NCBI RefSeq assembly: GCF_002483225.1
Contig: NZ_DLHL01000051.1
Span: 273,071-332,440 of the forward strand
Direction of reading: 5' to 3'
Origin: Gemmatimonas sp. UBA7669
Lineage (GTDB): Bacteria > Gemmatimonadota > Gemmatimonadetes > Gemmatimonadales > Gemmatimonadaceae
DNA length: 59,370 bases
The translations under genes and the position numbers were made by a program. Positions 7,731-16,457 of this stretch are shown here, piece after piece. Numbering within the stretch: position 1 is the stretch's first letter; every line of letters starts with the position of its first letter. The notes under the pieces are model-generated. The model had not been told where the DNA came from. It made no database searches and worked only from the letters and a program-made list of their open reading frames with translations.

Positions 7731-8885
7731 TCAGGGCCTGGCGATGGTGTTCGGGTTGCCGTCGGAGACGTAACGCGCCCACTTGCTGCCGGGCTTGTCC
7801 ATCTCGTTGAGTGTCGTGGTGAGATTCGTGCCGCCCTGCAGCGGCACGCGCGGCAGCTTGCCCGCATCGAACAACGGATCGTGCGGGCTGCGCGCGGGGC
7901 CGCCGGCCACCTCGAACACCGCCTCGTGTTTGTAGCGCACCACCTTCTTGCTCTTGGGATCCGTCCATGAGCCGCTGCGAGTGAGCGCGCGGTTCTTTGG
8001 CCACAGCCCGTAGGGCAGCGCCAGCCCACGCACCTGGTAGCCGGGCACAGCGGAATCGATGGCCATGGCGCCGCGCGCCAACTGCTCCTGCACCACGGCA
8101 TCGGAATACTTGCTGAGCTTGGCGTGCCAGAGTGTGTGGTTGCACAGCTCGAAGCCCATCTCGTGCAACTGCCGAACCTTCTTGAGGCGCCACTCGGTCT
8201 TCTGACCGTCGATGCCCTTGTTGCCAAAGAAGGCATGCCCGGCGTCGGCGGCCGGTAGCATGCAGAACACCCCGCGCGTCTGCCATTCGGGATGCGCCTT
8301 GATGAAGTCGAGCAGAATGCCCAGCGCGCTGGTGGGATCGATGACCAGCTGACCGTTGCGCTCGAGGTAGCGGAACTGACTCGGCGACGCGTCATCGAAG
8401 GTGAACAGCACTGGAGACTTGCCCGCCGGAATGTCGATGCGCTTGTCGAGGTACGACGCCAGCGAGATCGGCACATAGCCCCGACGATGCAGCTCCTCCA
8501 GCTCGGCACGGAATCGCTCGCGCGAGACCTTGTACGTGCCGTCCTTGTCCACCACCTGATGCCATTCCACGATCGGAATCCGACCCAGCTCATTCGGGGT
8601 ACGTACGGCGTTGGCGACGGGTCTGGCACTTTCCCGTCCCTGCGCCCGTAGGGCGGCAGGCGTAGCACCTGACACACTGCCAACCACCCCACCCATCAGC
8701 GCGAGCGCGCCCAGTCCCGATCTGACCGTCCCGCTCCATCTCCACCCGCAGTCCGCTCCAACCTTTTGGGCGCCTGGCGCTGTCTCACGCACCATGGTGC
8801 GTGACGCCACGCTTGGTGCGCCCGTGACGGAGTTCTGGTGAGAGCGCGCGACAGAACGAGAGACCAGCGACAGCAGACGTGACAT
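7731..8885 (-). CDS. Exported polysaccharide deacetylase family protein
   Basis: NodB-homology motifs are present: FTFDDASPSQF (metal-binding Asp pair) and NHTLWHAKL (two metal-binding His). These indicate a metal-dependent carbohydrate N-deacetylase acting on cell-wall or exopolysaccharide sugars. A hydrophobic segment (SGLGALALMGGVVGSVSGA) followed by a likely cleavage site places the enzyme outside the cytoplasm. The segment between the motifs is long for the family, and the C-terminal region contains a large extra part (GLWPKNRALTRSGSWTDPKSKK). The start is uncertain: ATG 8885, giving 384 aa, or ATG 8795, which falls inside a perfect palindrome. It is divergent from the class A PBP gene, so both may be wall-related. 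Confidence 0.8.
   Translation of the reverse strand: MSRLLSLVSRSVARSHQNSVTGAPSVASRTMVRETAPGAQKVGADCGWRWSGTVRSGLGALALMGGVVGSVSGATPAALRAQGRESARPVANAVRTPNELGRIPIVEWHQVVDKDGTYKVSRERFRAELEELHRRGYVPISLASYLDKRIDIPAGKSPVLFTFDDASPSQFRYLERNGQLVIDPTSALGILLDFIKAHPEWQTRGVFCMLPAADAGHAFFGNKGIDGQKTEWRLKKVRQLHEMGFELCNHTLWHAKLSKYSDAVVQEQLARGAMAIDSAVPGYQVRGLALPYGLWPKNRALTRSGSWTDPKSKKVVRYKHEAVFEVAGGPARSPHDPLFDAGKLPRVPLQGGTNLTTTLNEMDKPGSKWARYVSDGNPNTIARP
8785..8804. promoter_or_regulatory. 20-bp perfect palindrome, possible operator
   Basis: The half-site tcacgcacca is followed directly by its exact complement, with no spacer. It sits between the divergent deacetylase and PBP genes, or inside the first codons of the deacetylase if the upstream start is used. 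Either reading would suit a dimeric regulator of the pair. There is no regulator gene beside it. Confidence 0.35.
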
Positions 8886-8927
8886 GGGGCGGGGCAACCA
8901 ACCGGAAATCGTGATGGCGGAGCAGCG

Positions 8928-11417
8928 GTGACTCCCGAGGAAGCTAACAAGCCACCGGCCGAATCGTCGGCTGGCGCGCCAGCAGAACGCCTGCTGGATC
9001 ACGACCGCGCGCAGGCAGCCGCGCCCCGCCCCTCGTGGGTGGCGCGCACGCTTGTGCGTTGGCAAACCGGTCGTCGCGCCGCCCTGCTGCGTGTACTGCG
9101 TCGCGCGGCGCCCGCCCTTGGCATCGCGGCCGCGCTCACGGCCCTCACCTCCGCCTCCTGGTGGTACAGCTGCGGCTGGCATGGCTGCCCCTCGCCGGCG
9201 CAGTTGCAGGCCTGGCAGCCCAGTGAGGGCGGGGCCCTGCTCGCGCGCGACAGCGGGTTCGTGAGTTCGCTGACCATGATCAAGCGGCACAATGTGTCGC
9301 TCGACAAGGTGCCGCTGCATGTGCAGCAGGCGTTCATCGCCGTCGAAGATCGGCGCTTCCGGGACCACGAAGGCATCGACTGGCGGGGGGTGGCACGCGC
9401 GGCCGTGGCCAATGTGCGCGCGGGTGGCGTGCGCGAGGGCGCCAGCACCATCACCATGCAGTTGGCGCGCAATGTCTTTCTCGGCACACGCGCCGCGGAG
9501 CGGAGCTGGGGACGCAAGTTGCTCGAAGTGCGCTATGCCGGACTGATCGAGCGCGCGCTCAACAAGGATGACATTCTCGAGCGCTACCTGAACGCCATCT
9601 ATCTCGGCAACGGCGTGTACGGTGTCGAAGCCGCGTCGCGTGATCTCTTCGGCAAGGGTGTCCGGGACATCACGCTCGGTGAGGCCGCACTGCTGGCCGG
9701 TCTGCCCAAGGCGCCGTCCACGTATTCGCCGCGCAACAGTCGCGCCCGGGCCCTGGCGCGCCGCGACGTCGTGTTTGCGGTGCTCGAGGAGACGGGCGCG
9801 GCGTCCGCGTCCGCGTTGGCGCGTGCCCGTCGCACGCCGCTCAAGTTTGCGCGGCGCGAGTACGTACCGTCGCGCACGATGGACTCCTGGGCCGTCGAAG
9901 CCGCGCGTGGCACCATCGACTCGCTGCGCCGCATTGGTGTCTTGCCGCGCGGGCTGGCGGATTCGGAGTTGCGCGTGTGGACCACCATCGACCGCCGGGC
10001 GCAGGTGGCCGCCGAGCGCGCGGTAGCGGCGCAGGCGCAGCGTATCGACGAGGAACGACAGTGGAGCGGGCAGTCCACGCGTGGCGCGCGTCGCACGCAG
10101 GGCGCGCTCGTGGCCATGGATCCCGTCAACGGCGCCGTGCGTGCCATCGTGGGCGGGCGCTCCGTCGAGCGCAAAGGCTTCAATCGCGCACTCAAGGCCA
10201 AGCGTCAGCCGGGGTCGACCTTCAAGCCGTTTGTGTACGCGGCCGCACTGCAGCAGGGCTTCACCACGGCCACGCTGGTGGATGATGAACCGGTGGCAGT
10301 GGACGCCGGCCGTGATGTCTGGCGGCCCGCCAACTACGGCGACGACTACGCGGGCCGCATCACGCTGCGCGAAGCCCTCGCGCGTTCTGCCAATGCCGCC
10401 ACGGTGCGCGTCAGCCGTGATGTGGGCGTGGAGCGCATCGCGGGGCTCGCGCAGTCACAGGGCATCAGCAGTACACTGCCGCTGGTGCCCGCCCTCGCCC
10501 TCGGCGCGGCCAGCGTTACCCCGCTCGAACTCACGGCCAGCTACGCGCCGTTCGCCAACGGCGGTGAGCGCGTCACGCCCCTGCTGGTCACTCGCATTGA
10601 GAACCGTTTTGGTGACGTGCTCTGGTCCGCGCCCAATGCCGCGCGTCGTCGGGTCATTGCCGTAGAAGACGCGTTTCTCGTGACGTCCATGCTGCAGACG
10701 GTGGTCGATGACGGTACCGGACGTGCCGTGCGCGATGCCGGCATTCGCGGGCCGGTGGCAGGCAAGACCGGCACCACCAACGACGGTACCGACGTGTGGT
10801 TCGTGGGATACACGCCGTCGCTCGTCGCGGGCGTGTGGTTCGGCGCCGATGAACCGCAGCCGCTTGGCTGGAATGCCAGCGGTGGCCGGCTGGCGGCGCC
10901 CGCCTGGGCGCGATTCCTTCGCGAAAGTGGCTACGCTCCTGAACGCGAAGCGCCTTGGCGCGTGCCCGCGGGCATTGAGTCGCGGCAGGTGGACATCGCC
11001 ACCGGCGCGCTCGCCAGCGACTGGTGCGGCCCGGCGCGGCGCGAGTACTTCAAGCGCGGCACGGCTCCCACCAAGTCCTGCGAGCAATCGGACTATCTGG
11101 CCATGCGCGACATGGACGACTGGGACGATCACGACGACGATGATGGCCGTCGTGACGATATGCGCGGCAACCGACGGGAGCTCGATGTCGAGGGCCTCAC
11201 TCGTGAAGCCATCGAGGAAGCGCTGGAAGGCATCCTCGACGCGTCGGAGGCCAATGACAAGGCCCGTCGCGTGGCGCGCAGCATGATCCGCGAAATCCAA
11301 CGCGCGGCAGAGCGCAATGTCGAGCGCGTGTCACAGCAGGCCACCCAGCAGGCCGCTCAGCAGGCGGAGCGCGAACGACAGCGCGCCCGCGCTGCCGCTC
11401 GCGACCGCATCCGCTAG
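8928..11417 (+). CDS. Class A penicillin-binding protein (PBP1-type transglycosylase/transpeptidase)
   Basis: This bifunctional peptidoglycan synthase has 829 aa. One membrane anchor lies near residues 62-84. The GT51 glycosyltransferase contains catalytic EDRRFRDHEGID (Glu about 140), GASTITMQLARN and ERYLNAIYLGNGVYG. The transpeptidase has GSTFKPF (Ser about 430 and Lys), SAN (RSANAATVR) and KTGT (about 613). The last roughly 110 residues are unusual. A very acidic D/H stretch (MDDWDDHDDDD) is followed by a charged, probably coiled-coil tail rich in Q, A and R. The start codon is GTG. It is one of the best supported genes here. Confidence 0.95.
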   Translation: MTPEEANKPPAESSAGAPAERLLDHDRAQAAAPRPSWVARTLVRWQTGRRAALLRVLRRAAPALGIAAALTALTSASWWYSCGWHGCPSPAQLQAWQPSEGGALLARDSGFVSSLTMIKRHNVSLDKVPLHVQQAFIAVEDRRFRDHEGIDWRGVARAAVANVRAGGVREGASTITMQLARNVFLGTRAAERSWGRKLLEVRYAGLIERALNKDDILERYLNAIYLGNGVYGVEAASRDLFGKGVRDITLGEAALLAGLPKAPSTYSPRNSRARALARRDVVFAVLEETGAASASALARARRTPLKFARREYVPSRTMDSWAVEAARGTIDSLRRIGVLPRGLADSELRVWTTIDRRAQVAAERAVAAQAQRIDEERQWSGQSTRGARRTQGALVAMDPVNGAVRAIVGGRSVERKGFNRALKAKRQPGSTFKPFVYAAALQQGFTTATLVDDEPVAVDAGRDVWRPANYGDDYAGRITLREALARSANAATVRVSRDVGVERIAGLAQSQGISSTLPLVPALALGAASVTPLELTASYAPFANGGERVTPLLVTRIENRFGDVLWSAPNAARRRVIAVEDAFLVTSMLQTVVDDGTGRAVRDAGIRGPVAGKTGTTNDGTDVWFVGYTPSLVAGVWFGADEPQPLGWNASGGRLAAPAWARFLRESGYAPEREAPWRVPAGIESRQVDIATGALASDWCGPARREYFKRGTAPTKSCEQSDYLAMRDMDDWDDHDDDDGRRDDMRGNRRELDVEGLTREAIEEALEGILDASEANDKARRVARSMIREIQRAAERNVERVSQQATQQAAQQAERERQRARAAARDRIR

Positions 11418-11421
11418 GGCT

Positions 11422-12696
11422 CTACCCGCGAAGGACGCCGAGCCAATCGCGCGATGTGCCCTCGTAGCCCGGGAACATCGTGCGCAGGTCTTTTGCACCG
11501 AGATGACGTGAGGCCACTTCCGCAAACACGGCGCGGAAGTCGGTCGTGAGTGCGAGATCGCGGCCCTCATACAACTGCTCGGGCGCCAAACCAGGCCAGC
11601 GGCCGTGCACTTTCTGCGCACTGCCCAACGCACCGCCGATCACGAACATCGCGCCGGCATGTCCGTGGTCGGTACCGCCCGTGCCGTTCTGTCGCACCGT
11701 ACGGCCAAACTCCGAACAGGTGAGGATGACCACGTCCTCCATGCGATCACCCAGGTCGGCGACCAGCGCAGCAATGCTGTCGCCAAAATCGCTGAGCCGA
11801 TTGGCGAGCTGACCCTGCGCCGCCCCCTGATTCACGTGTGTATCCCAACCGCCAATGTCGGCGAACGCCACTTCGAGTCCGACGCCGGCCTTGATGAGCT
11901 GCGCGATCTGCAGCAGGCGCTGACCGAACTGTGAGCGCGGATACTGCGCGCCGCTGGCCGGTCGGTACTGCTGCGGATTGGCGGCGCGCAGCACCTTGAG
12001 CGCTTCGAACATGTCACTGCCACTGCCGTGCACGAGGTCGGCCGAGCCCGTGCGGTACAGAGCTTCGAGACGGCGCTCCGCGTCGCCGCCGTTGGTACGG
12101 ATGCTGAACTCGTCGATGGAATTCATGGCCACCACCGGCGCCTTGCCCTCGAGAATGCGCGGCGTCTGCGCGCTCATGGCCACGGCGCGAAACGCCTTGG
12201 ACGTCTCGGGCGTGCAGGCCTCGCAGGTCCCCTGCACGGCCAGGTATCGGTTGAGCCAGCCATCCGTCGTGCCTTTGCGATCGGGCGTGCCGGTCTCCAT
12301 GTAGTCCTGCGCATCGAAGTGCGAGCGCGTGGCACTTGGGCTGCCGACCGCATGAATGGGCGCGAGCAGTCCGCGATCCCACAGCGGCTTGAGCGGCGAC
12401 AGCGACGGATGCAAACCGTAGAAGCCATCGAGATCGATGGCGCCGAGCGACCCGTTGTTGCGCGCGGGTGAGCCAATGGCCAGTTGTGGACGCGCCTTGT
12501 AGTACTGTGCGTCGCCAAAGGGCACCAGCACGTTCAGTGCGTCAGCCGCGCCGCGCTGAAAGAGTACGATGAGGGTCTTGCCACGCGCGGCGCGCGGCAA
12601 GTCCATGGCCAGGGCGGTGCGGCGCAGGAAGCTGGGGCTCAGGCCCAGCGTCATCAGCGATAGCGCACCACCCTTGAGAAATACGCGACGATTCAT
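11422..12696 (-). CDS. DUF1501 family protein with Tat signal
   Basis: This 424-aa protein begins with a twin-arginine signal (MNRRVFLKGGALSLMTLG), so it is exported folded. The body carries DUF1501 features: LIVLFQRGAADALNVLVPFGD, HPSLSPLKPLWDRGLLAPIHAVGS, SHFDAQDYMETGTP, IGGWDTHVNQG, TCSEFGRTVRQNGTGGTDHGHAGAMFVIGGA. DUF1501 proteins have an alkaline-phosphatase/sulfatase-like fold, and the conserved Asp, His and Ser residues suggest metal binding, but no reaction is established. It lies 32 nt downstream of the DUF1800 gene. This pairing recurs in Planctomycetes, Proteobacteria and Gemmatimonadota, so they probably work together. Confidence 0.92.
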   Translation of the reverse strand: MNRRVFLKGGALSLMTLGLSPSFLRRTALAMDLPRAARGKTLIVLFQRGAADALNVLVPFGDAQYYKARPQLAIGSPARNNGSLGAIDLDGFYGLHPSLSPLKPLWDRGLLAPIHAVGSPSATRSHFDAQDYMETGTPDRKGTTDGWLNRYLAVQGTCEACTPETSKAFRAVAMSAQTPRILEGKAPVVAMNSIDEFSIRTNGGDAERRLEALYRTGSADLVHGSGSDMFEALKVLRAANPQQYRPASGAQYPRSQFGQRLLQIAQLIKAGVGLEVAFADIGGWDTHVNQGAAQGQLANRLSDFGDSIAALVADLGDRMEDVVILTCSEFGRTVRQNGTGGTDHGHAGAMFVIGGALGSAQKVHGRWPGLAPEQLYEGRDLALTTDFRAVFAEVASRHLGAKDLRTMFPGYEGTSRDWLGVLRG

Positions 12697-12728
12697 GGTT
12701 CCGTCCGGCAAAGGTTGAGGCGCGACAC

Positions 12729-14657
12729 TCAGCGCCGCTGAAATTCGGGAGAACCGAGCGCCAGCCCGATGATCTGCGCGAGGCCTGACGCCTGATTCAT
12801 GCTGGCATTCGCGTTGCTATTCGCGTTCATGCCGCGTCTGGCTGGTCTGTTCCCTGCTGGTGGCGGTGTCATCATGCCGTTGGTGTCGTCATCGTCGATG
12901 ATGAGCGAATCGGCCTTGGCGGCGTTGGCCTGCAGAAACGGGTTGGTCCCCGTGAGCAGCACTTGCCGCGTATCGGGCGAGACGGCACCGCCGAGCAATT
13001 CGCGAATGACGCCGTCAACCTGCTGTTCCCGCGGCAGTGGCTGCAGCGCAGCAGCGGCCGGCCACTGCTGCAGCCGCACACCCGGCACGCGACCACTGGC
13101 CACCGCGAGGCCAAAGTTGATGCGATTGAGAATGGCTCCGGTGTTCATCCAGGCGTCGCCGGTTTCGGGCCAGCCGTTGGGCGCCTGGTGCCCGTAGATG
13201 GGTTGCCCGAGACGCGCCACCAGTTGGGCCAGCACCGGCGCCGGTGTGGGCGTGCCGTGCATCGCGCGCAGCGTGCTCACGACCACTTCGAACGGCGACT
13301 TCACCTTGGCACGATAGGCCGCCGTGCTGAAGAACTCCGGGCTCGTGACGATCGTGCGCACCACCTCGCGAATGTCACCGTTGCTGCGTGTGAACGTGGC
13401 TGCCGCACGCTGCACCAGGGCCGGGGGCGGCGTATCACTCACCAGACGTCGCGCCAGCTTGGTGGCAATGTACTCGGCGGTTTTCGGATGACGCGCCAGC
13501 AGGTCCAGCACCGCCTCGCCTTCCTCCACGCCGCGGCCGGCGGGGAAACGCTGACCGAGAATGGTCTTGGCACCCGCGTCGTGCACCTGCGGCCGGAACA
13601 CAAAGCCGCCGCCCTGGGCGCCGCGCTCGAGCGTCCAGCCGGTGAGCGCGCGTGCCACTTCAATCACGTCCTGCTGGGTGTAGCCGCCGTCCACACCCAG
13701 CGTGTGCAGCTCCATGAGTTCGCGGGCGTAATTCTCGTTGAGTCCGCGCCGCCGCTGCTGCAGTTGCGCCACGCGCTGCATCTGTTCGTCGTTCGCACCG
13801 CGCTGCTGCGCCGCGCGGCGCACAGCCTGCGCCCGACGCTGCGCCAGCCGTGGCGGAACGGGCTGCAACACCGGTCGTCCGCTGTCGGCCACACTCTGCC
13901 AGTTGTCGAGGTAGTAGAGCATGGCCGGGCTCTTGGCCACCGCGCCGAGCAGCGCGCGGAAGGAACCCAGCGCGTGCGGACGAATGGCCTCACGCTCGTA
14001 GTCATTGAGGAAGTAGCGCGTGCGATCCTTGCCCACGAACACGCTGAAGTGATTGAGCCAGAAGTCCACCATGACTTCTTCGAGCTGTCGCTCGGTGAGC
14101 ACGGCGCGCGCCACGCGATGGGACGTGAGTTCACCGACGTACTGGCGGCCCAGCTGCGCGGCTTGACGCACACGCTGGCTGTCGGCTGCGGTCGCCGACG
14201 CCCCCTTGCGCGCCAGTTGCGCCTGCAGCTGTCCACCCGGTGGGCTCTCGGCAAACAACTGATCGGCCGACTTGGTGAGCGTGGTGTAGCGAGAGGCAAA
14301 CGCCGTGGCGGCCGCGTCATCCAGCCGCTCTGGCTGCAACTGCTGCGCAATCCACGCGTCGACGCCCATGCGCCGCACGGCTTCGCTGTCGCCGGGCCGC
14401 GGGCCAAACGCGAGGCGATTGAGCACATGCTGCACCTGCTGATCGGCCGTTTGCTCGCGGGCGGTGCTCTGTGTCGCGCGCGGTGCCGCCGCGCGATTGC
14501 TCGAGCCACGAGCCATGTCGCCGGAGACTCCGCCTGTCTGGGCCACACCCGGCGCCGCGCTGCGGCAGGAGGCCAAGAGCGTCAGGCTGAGGAACATCGC
14601 CCCGGTGTGGCGCAGGGCGGGGCGGTGGACAAAGTCGAAGGCGGGGCGATAACGCAT
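12729..14657 (-). CDS. DUF1800 family lipoprotein
   Basis: This is a 642-aa protein with a lipobox (SLTLLASC) after a hydrophobic stretch. DUF1800 hallmarks are visible: HVLNRLAFGPRPGD near the N-terminus, VDFWLNHFSVF, NENYARELMELHTLGVDGGYTQQDVIEVARALTGWT, HDAGAKTILG, and KVKSPFEVVVSTLRAM. An insertion of about 30 residues between the LDNWQSVADSG region and NENYAREL is rich in Arg, Ala and Gln. The C-terminus contains an N/A-rich low-complexity run. The function of the family is unknown; partnership with the DUF1501 protein is indicated by adjacency. Confidence 0.92.
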   Translation of the reverse strand: MRYRPAFDFVHRPALRHTGAMFLSLTLLASCRSAAPGVAQTGGVSGDMARGSSNRAAAPRATQSTAREQTADQQVQHVLNRLAFGPRPGDSEAVRRMGVDAWIAQQLQPERLDDAAATAFASRYTTLTKSADQLFAESPPGGQLQAQLARKGASATAADSQRVRQAAQLGRQYVGELTSHRVARAVLTERQLEEVMVDFWLNHFSVFVGKDRTRYFLNDYEREAIRPHALGSFRALLGAVAKSPAMLYYLDNWQSVADSGRPVLQPVPPRLAQRRAQAVRRAAQQRGANDEQMQRVAQLQQRRRGLNENYARELMELHTLGVDGGYTQQDVIEVARALTGWTLERGAQGGGFVFRPQVHDAGAKTILGQRFPAGRGVEEGEAVLDLLARHPKTAEYIATKLARRLVSDTPPPALVQRAAATFTRSNGDIREVVRTIVTSPEFFSTAAYRAKVKSPFEVVVSTLRAMHGTPTPAPVLAQLVARLGQPIYGHQAPNGWPETGDAWMNTGAILNRINFGLAVASGRVPGVRLQQWPAAAALQPLPREQQVDGVIRELLGGAVSPDTRQVLLTGTNPFLQANAAKADSLIIDDDDTNGMMTPPPAGNRPARRGMNANSNANASMNQASGLAQIIGLALGSPEFQRR

Positions 14658-14832
14658 GGCGGTGCGGCTCCGTTGAAGTCGTCGAACTGCCCTCGCTTGG
14701 ACGCCGACAAGTGGGCCGTGTTAAGACTACCGGCGGAACGTGACACACGGACCGGCGGTCCGACTTGAGACCCGCTGCCAATTCGGGTGCGCGGCGTCAC
14801 CTTGCCGGCACGGTCGCCGTATATCTTACGAC

Positions 14833-15336
14833 ATGGCCGAGACGGATTCTCCCAGCCGATTGGAGCGCGCGCTCGATGCCGCGCTCGCTACCGGAACCTT
14901 GACGACCATTGCCACGGGCGGCGCGCTGCTCGGCCTGGGCTGGCGTGAGGGCGAAGCCGGGCGCGCATTTCGCCTAGCCGGTCGTGGATTGCTCGAGCGG
15001 TTTGGTGTGGCGTCACAAGCCGCGCCACTCACGTCGGTGGCCCTTGGCTATCTGCATCACCTCATTGTGGCGACCGCGTGGGGATTCCTGCTCGCGGCGC
15101 TGGTGCAGCCATTTCGCGGCATCTGGCGAGTGCTGGTGACCGGAGCGCTGGTGCTCGGGTATGTCTCTGTGTCACTCAGCGTTCTGCCCGCACCGTTGCG
15201 TATAGGCTACGGTGTGACGGGAAATACCCCCGGCGCGGTTCCTATTGCAGCGGCACTCGTGGTTGCGCTGCTCAGTGGAATCTGGCTCGACGCGAGTGAC
15301 GCCATCCCGTCTTCGGTGGACACGACCAACCCGTGA
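14833..15336 (+). CDS. Small integral membrane protein of unknown function
   Basis: This is a 167-aa protein with about four hydrophobic segments: TLTTIATGGALLGLGW, the HHLIVATAWGFLLAALV region, VLVTGALVLGYVSVSLSVL and AVPIAAALVVALLSGIWL. I do not recognise the family. A TATCTT element lies 6 nt upstream of the ATG, which could be the -10 box of a leaderless transcript. It is divergent from the DUF1800 gene, with 175 nt between them. Confidence 0.65.
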   Translation: MAETDSPSRLERALDAALATGTLTTIATGGALLGLGWREGEAGRAFRLAGRGLLERFGVASQAAPLTSVALGYLHHLIVATAWGFLLAALVQPFRGIWRVLVTGALVLGYVSVSLSVLPAPLRIGYGVTGNTPGAVPIAAALVVALLSGIWLDASDAIPSSVDTTNP

Positions 15337-15584
15337 CCATTCGCGTCACCAATGGTGACACGGTTGGTGATGCACATCACAACGGGCACGATACGTGTTT
15401 CGCCATCGTTGGGTATGGAGTTGGGCACGGACCTGGGTCGGCACCCGGGTAGCACCAGAAGGACGGTCGGGATACAGCGGCCGTTGCCCTATCCGGTATG
15501 GCACGTCTTATGGACGCGTGGACGGCGCACGTGACGAGGCGGGCCATCCGGACCCCGAGACCCTCAACCCGCAGGAGGTAGCAA

Positions 15585-16142
15585 ATGGACGTCCTCGTAC
15601 GACTCGAGGCGCGTCCGAGCGATTCGCCGGTACTTGCGCACGTGAACTCGATTCCCGTGCTTCCCTTCGGCACTCGCTCGCGGCGTGAAGTGGTAACGCT
15701 GTACGGCCAGGCAGACGCGCAGTCGCTCGCGCTTGCCCTTGCCGCCACCGTGGAGAGTGAACGACTGGAAGCCGTGACGTCGGGCGTCGTGCGGCATCTT
15801 GGCGTGTGGCCGGACCGCGGTGCGGTCGGTGACTCGGCCTGGCGGGACAACGCGACAGGTCGGTTGGTGACGCAGGATCTCGATATTCCCTTGCCTACGC
15901 TCGAAGCGCGGGCGTCGGAGCTGCTTGGCAGCTGCGGCACCACGTTGCGGCGGGTGGCGGCCGGACTGGCCATGCCGGACTGGCCCGAGGGAACGGAACG
16001 CGCACTCAGCTTCTCCTTCCTCAGCGCCGTGGGCGCGAGCGGTGGAGCCGGTGCCTCACTGGAGGACGACGCCGGAGTGGAACGCTGGCTCGACTCCATC
16101 CGACAGGCAGATGCCTACGGATTCGACGTGGAGGGCGACTGA
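15585..16142 (+). CDS. Hypothetical 185-aa protein
   Basis: This is a cytoplasmic-looking protein with no signal peptide or membrane segment, preceded by a very strong ribosome site (aggaggtagcaaATG). Sequence such as VVTLYGQADAQSLALALAATVESERLEAVT reads as an alpha/beta domain. A GAV...W-rich middle and an acidic C-terminus follow. I recognise no family. Codon usage matches the neighbours, so it is a real gene. Confidence 0.6.
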   Translation: MDVLVRLEARPSDSPVLAHVNSIPVLPFGTRSRREVVTLYGQADAQSLALALAATVESERLEAVTSGVVRHLGVWPDRGAVGDSAWRDNATGRLVTQDLDIPLPTLEARASELLGSCGTTLRRVAAGLAMPDWPEGTERALSFSFLSAVGASGGAGASLEDDAGVERWLDSIRQADAYGFDVEGD

Positions 16143-16173
16143 ACGGACTCTCGTTTGTCAGATTGCAGGTCGT

Positions 16174-16209
16174 GAGCGGGTGGTGATCCTTCGGGGTTGC
16201 CACCCGCTC
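16174..16209 (+). terminator. Hairpin after the hypothetical gene
   Basis: The stem gagcgggtgg (16174-16183) pairs with ccacccgctc (16200-16209) across a 16-nt loop, followed by ggtattt. It is 30 nt past the stop codon of the hypothetical gene. The remaining gap up to 16457 is C-rich on the plus strand and shows nothing else I can support. Confidence 0.45.
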
Positions 16210-16457
16210 GGTATTTCGGGGGCGGCCACGACCCCGCCACCAGCATTCCCCCTACCCCCCGTCCGGCCCAGTCCGCTTGCTGCTCCCCTCCCCCGGCCGC
16301 ATGGTCAACACGGCGGACGGGATGACGTCCCCGCCGCCCACGACCCCCACCTCCGGGGGCCGCGACGTCCGAACCATGCGGGGCAACGCACCAGGCCCAG
16401 CCTGCCGCGCCCCCGCGCAACCCGCTCGCCGGACCTCCGGCGACGCGCGGAGGGACG

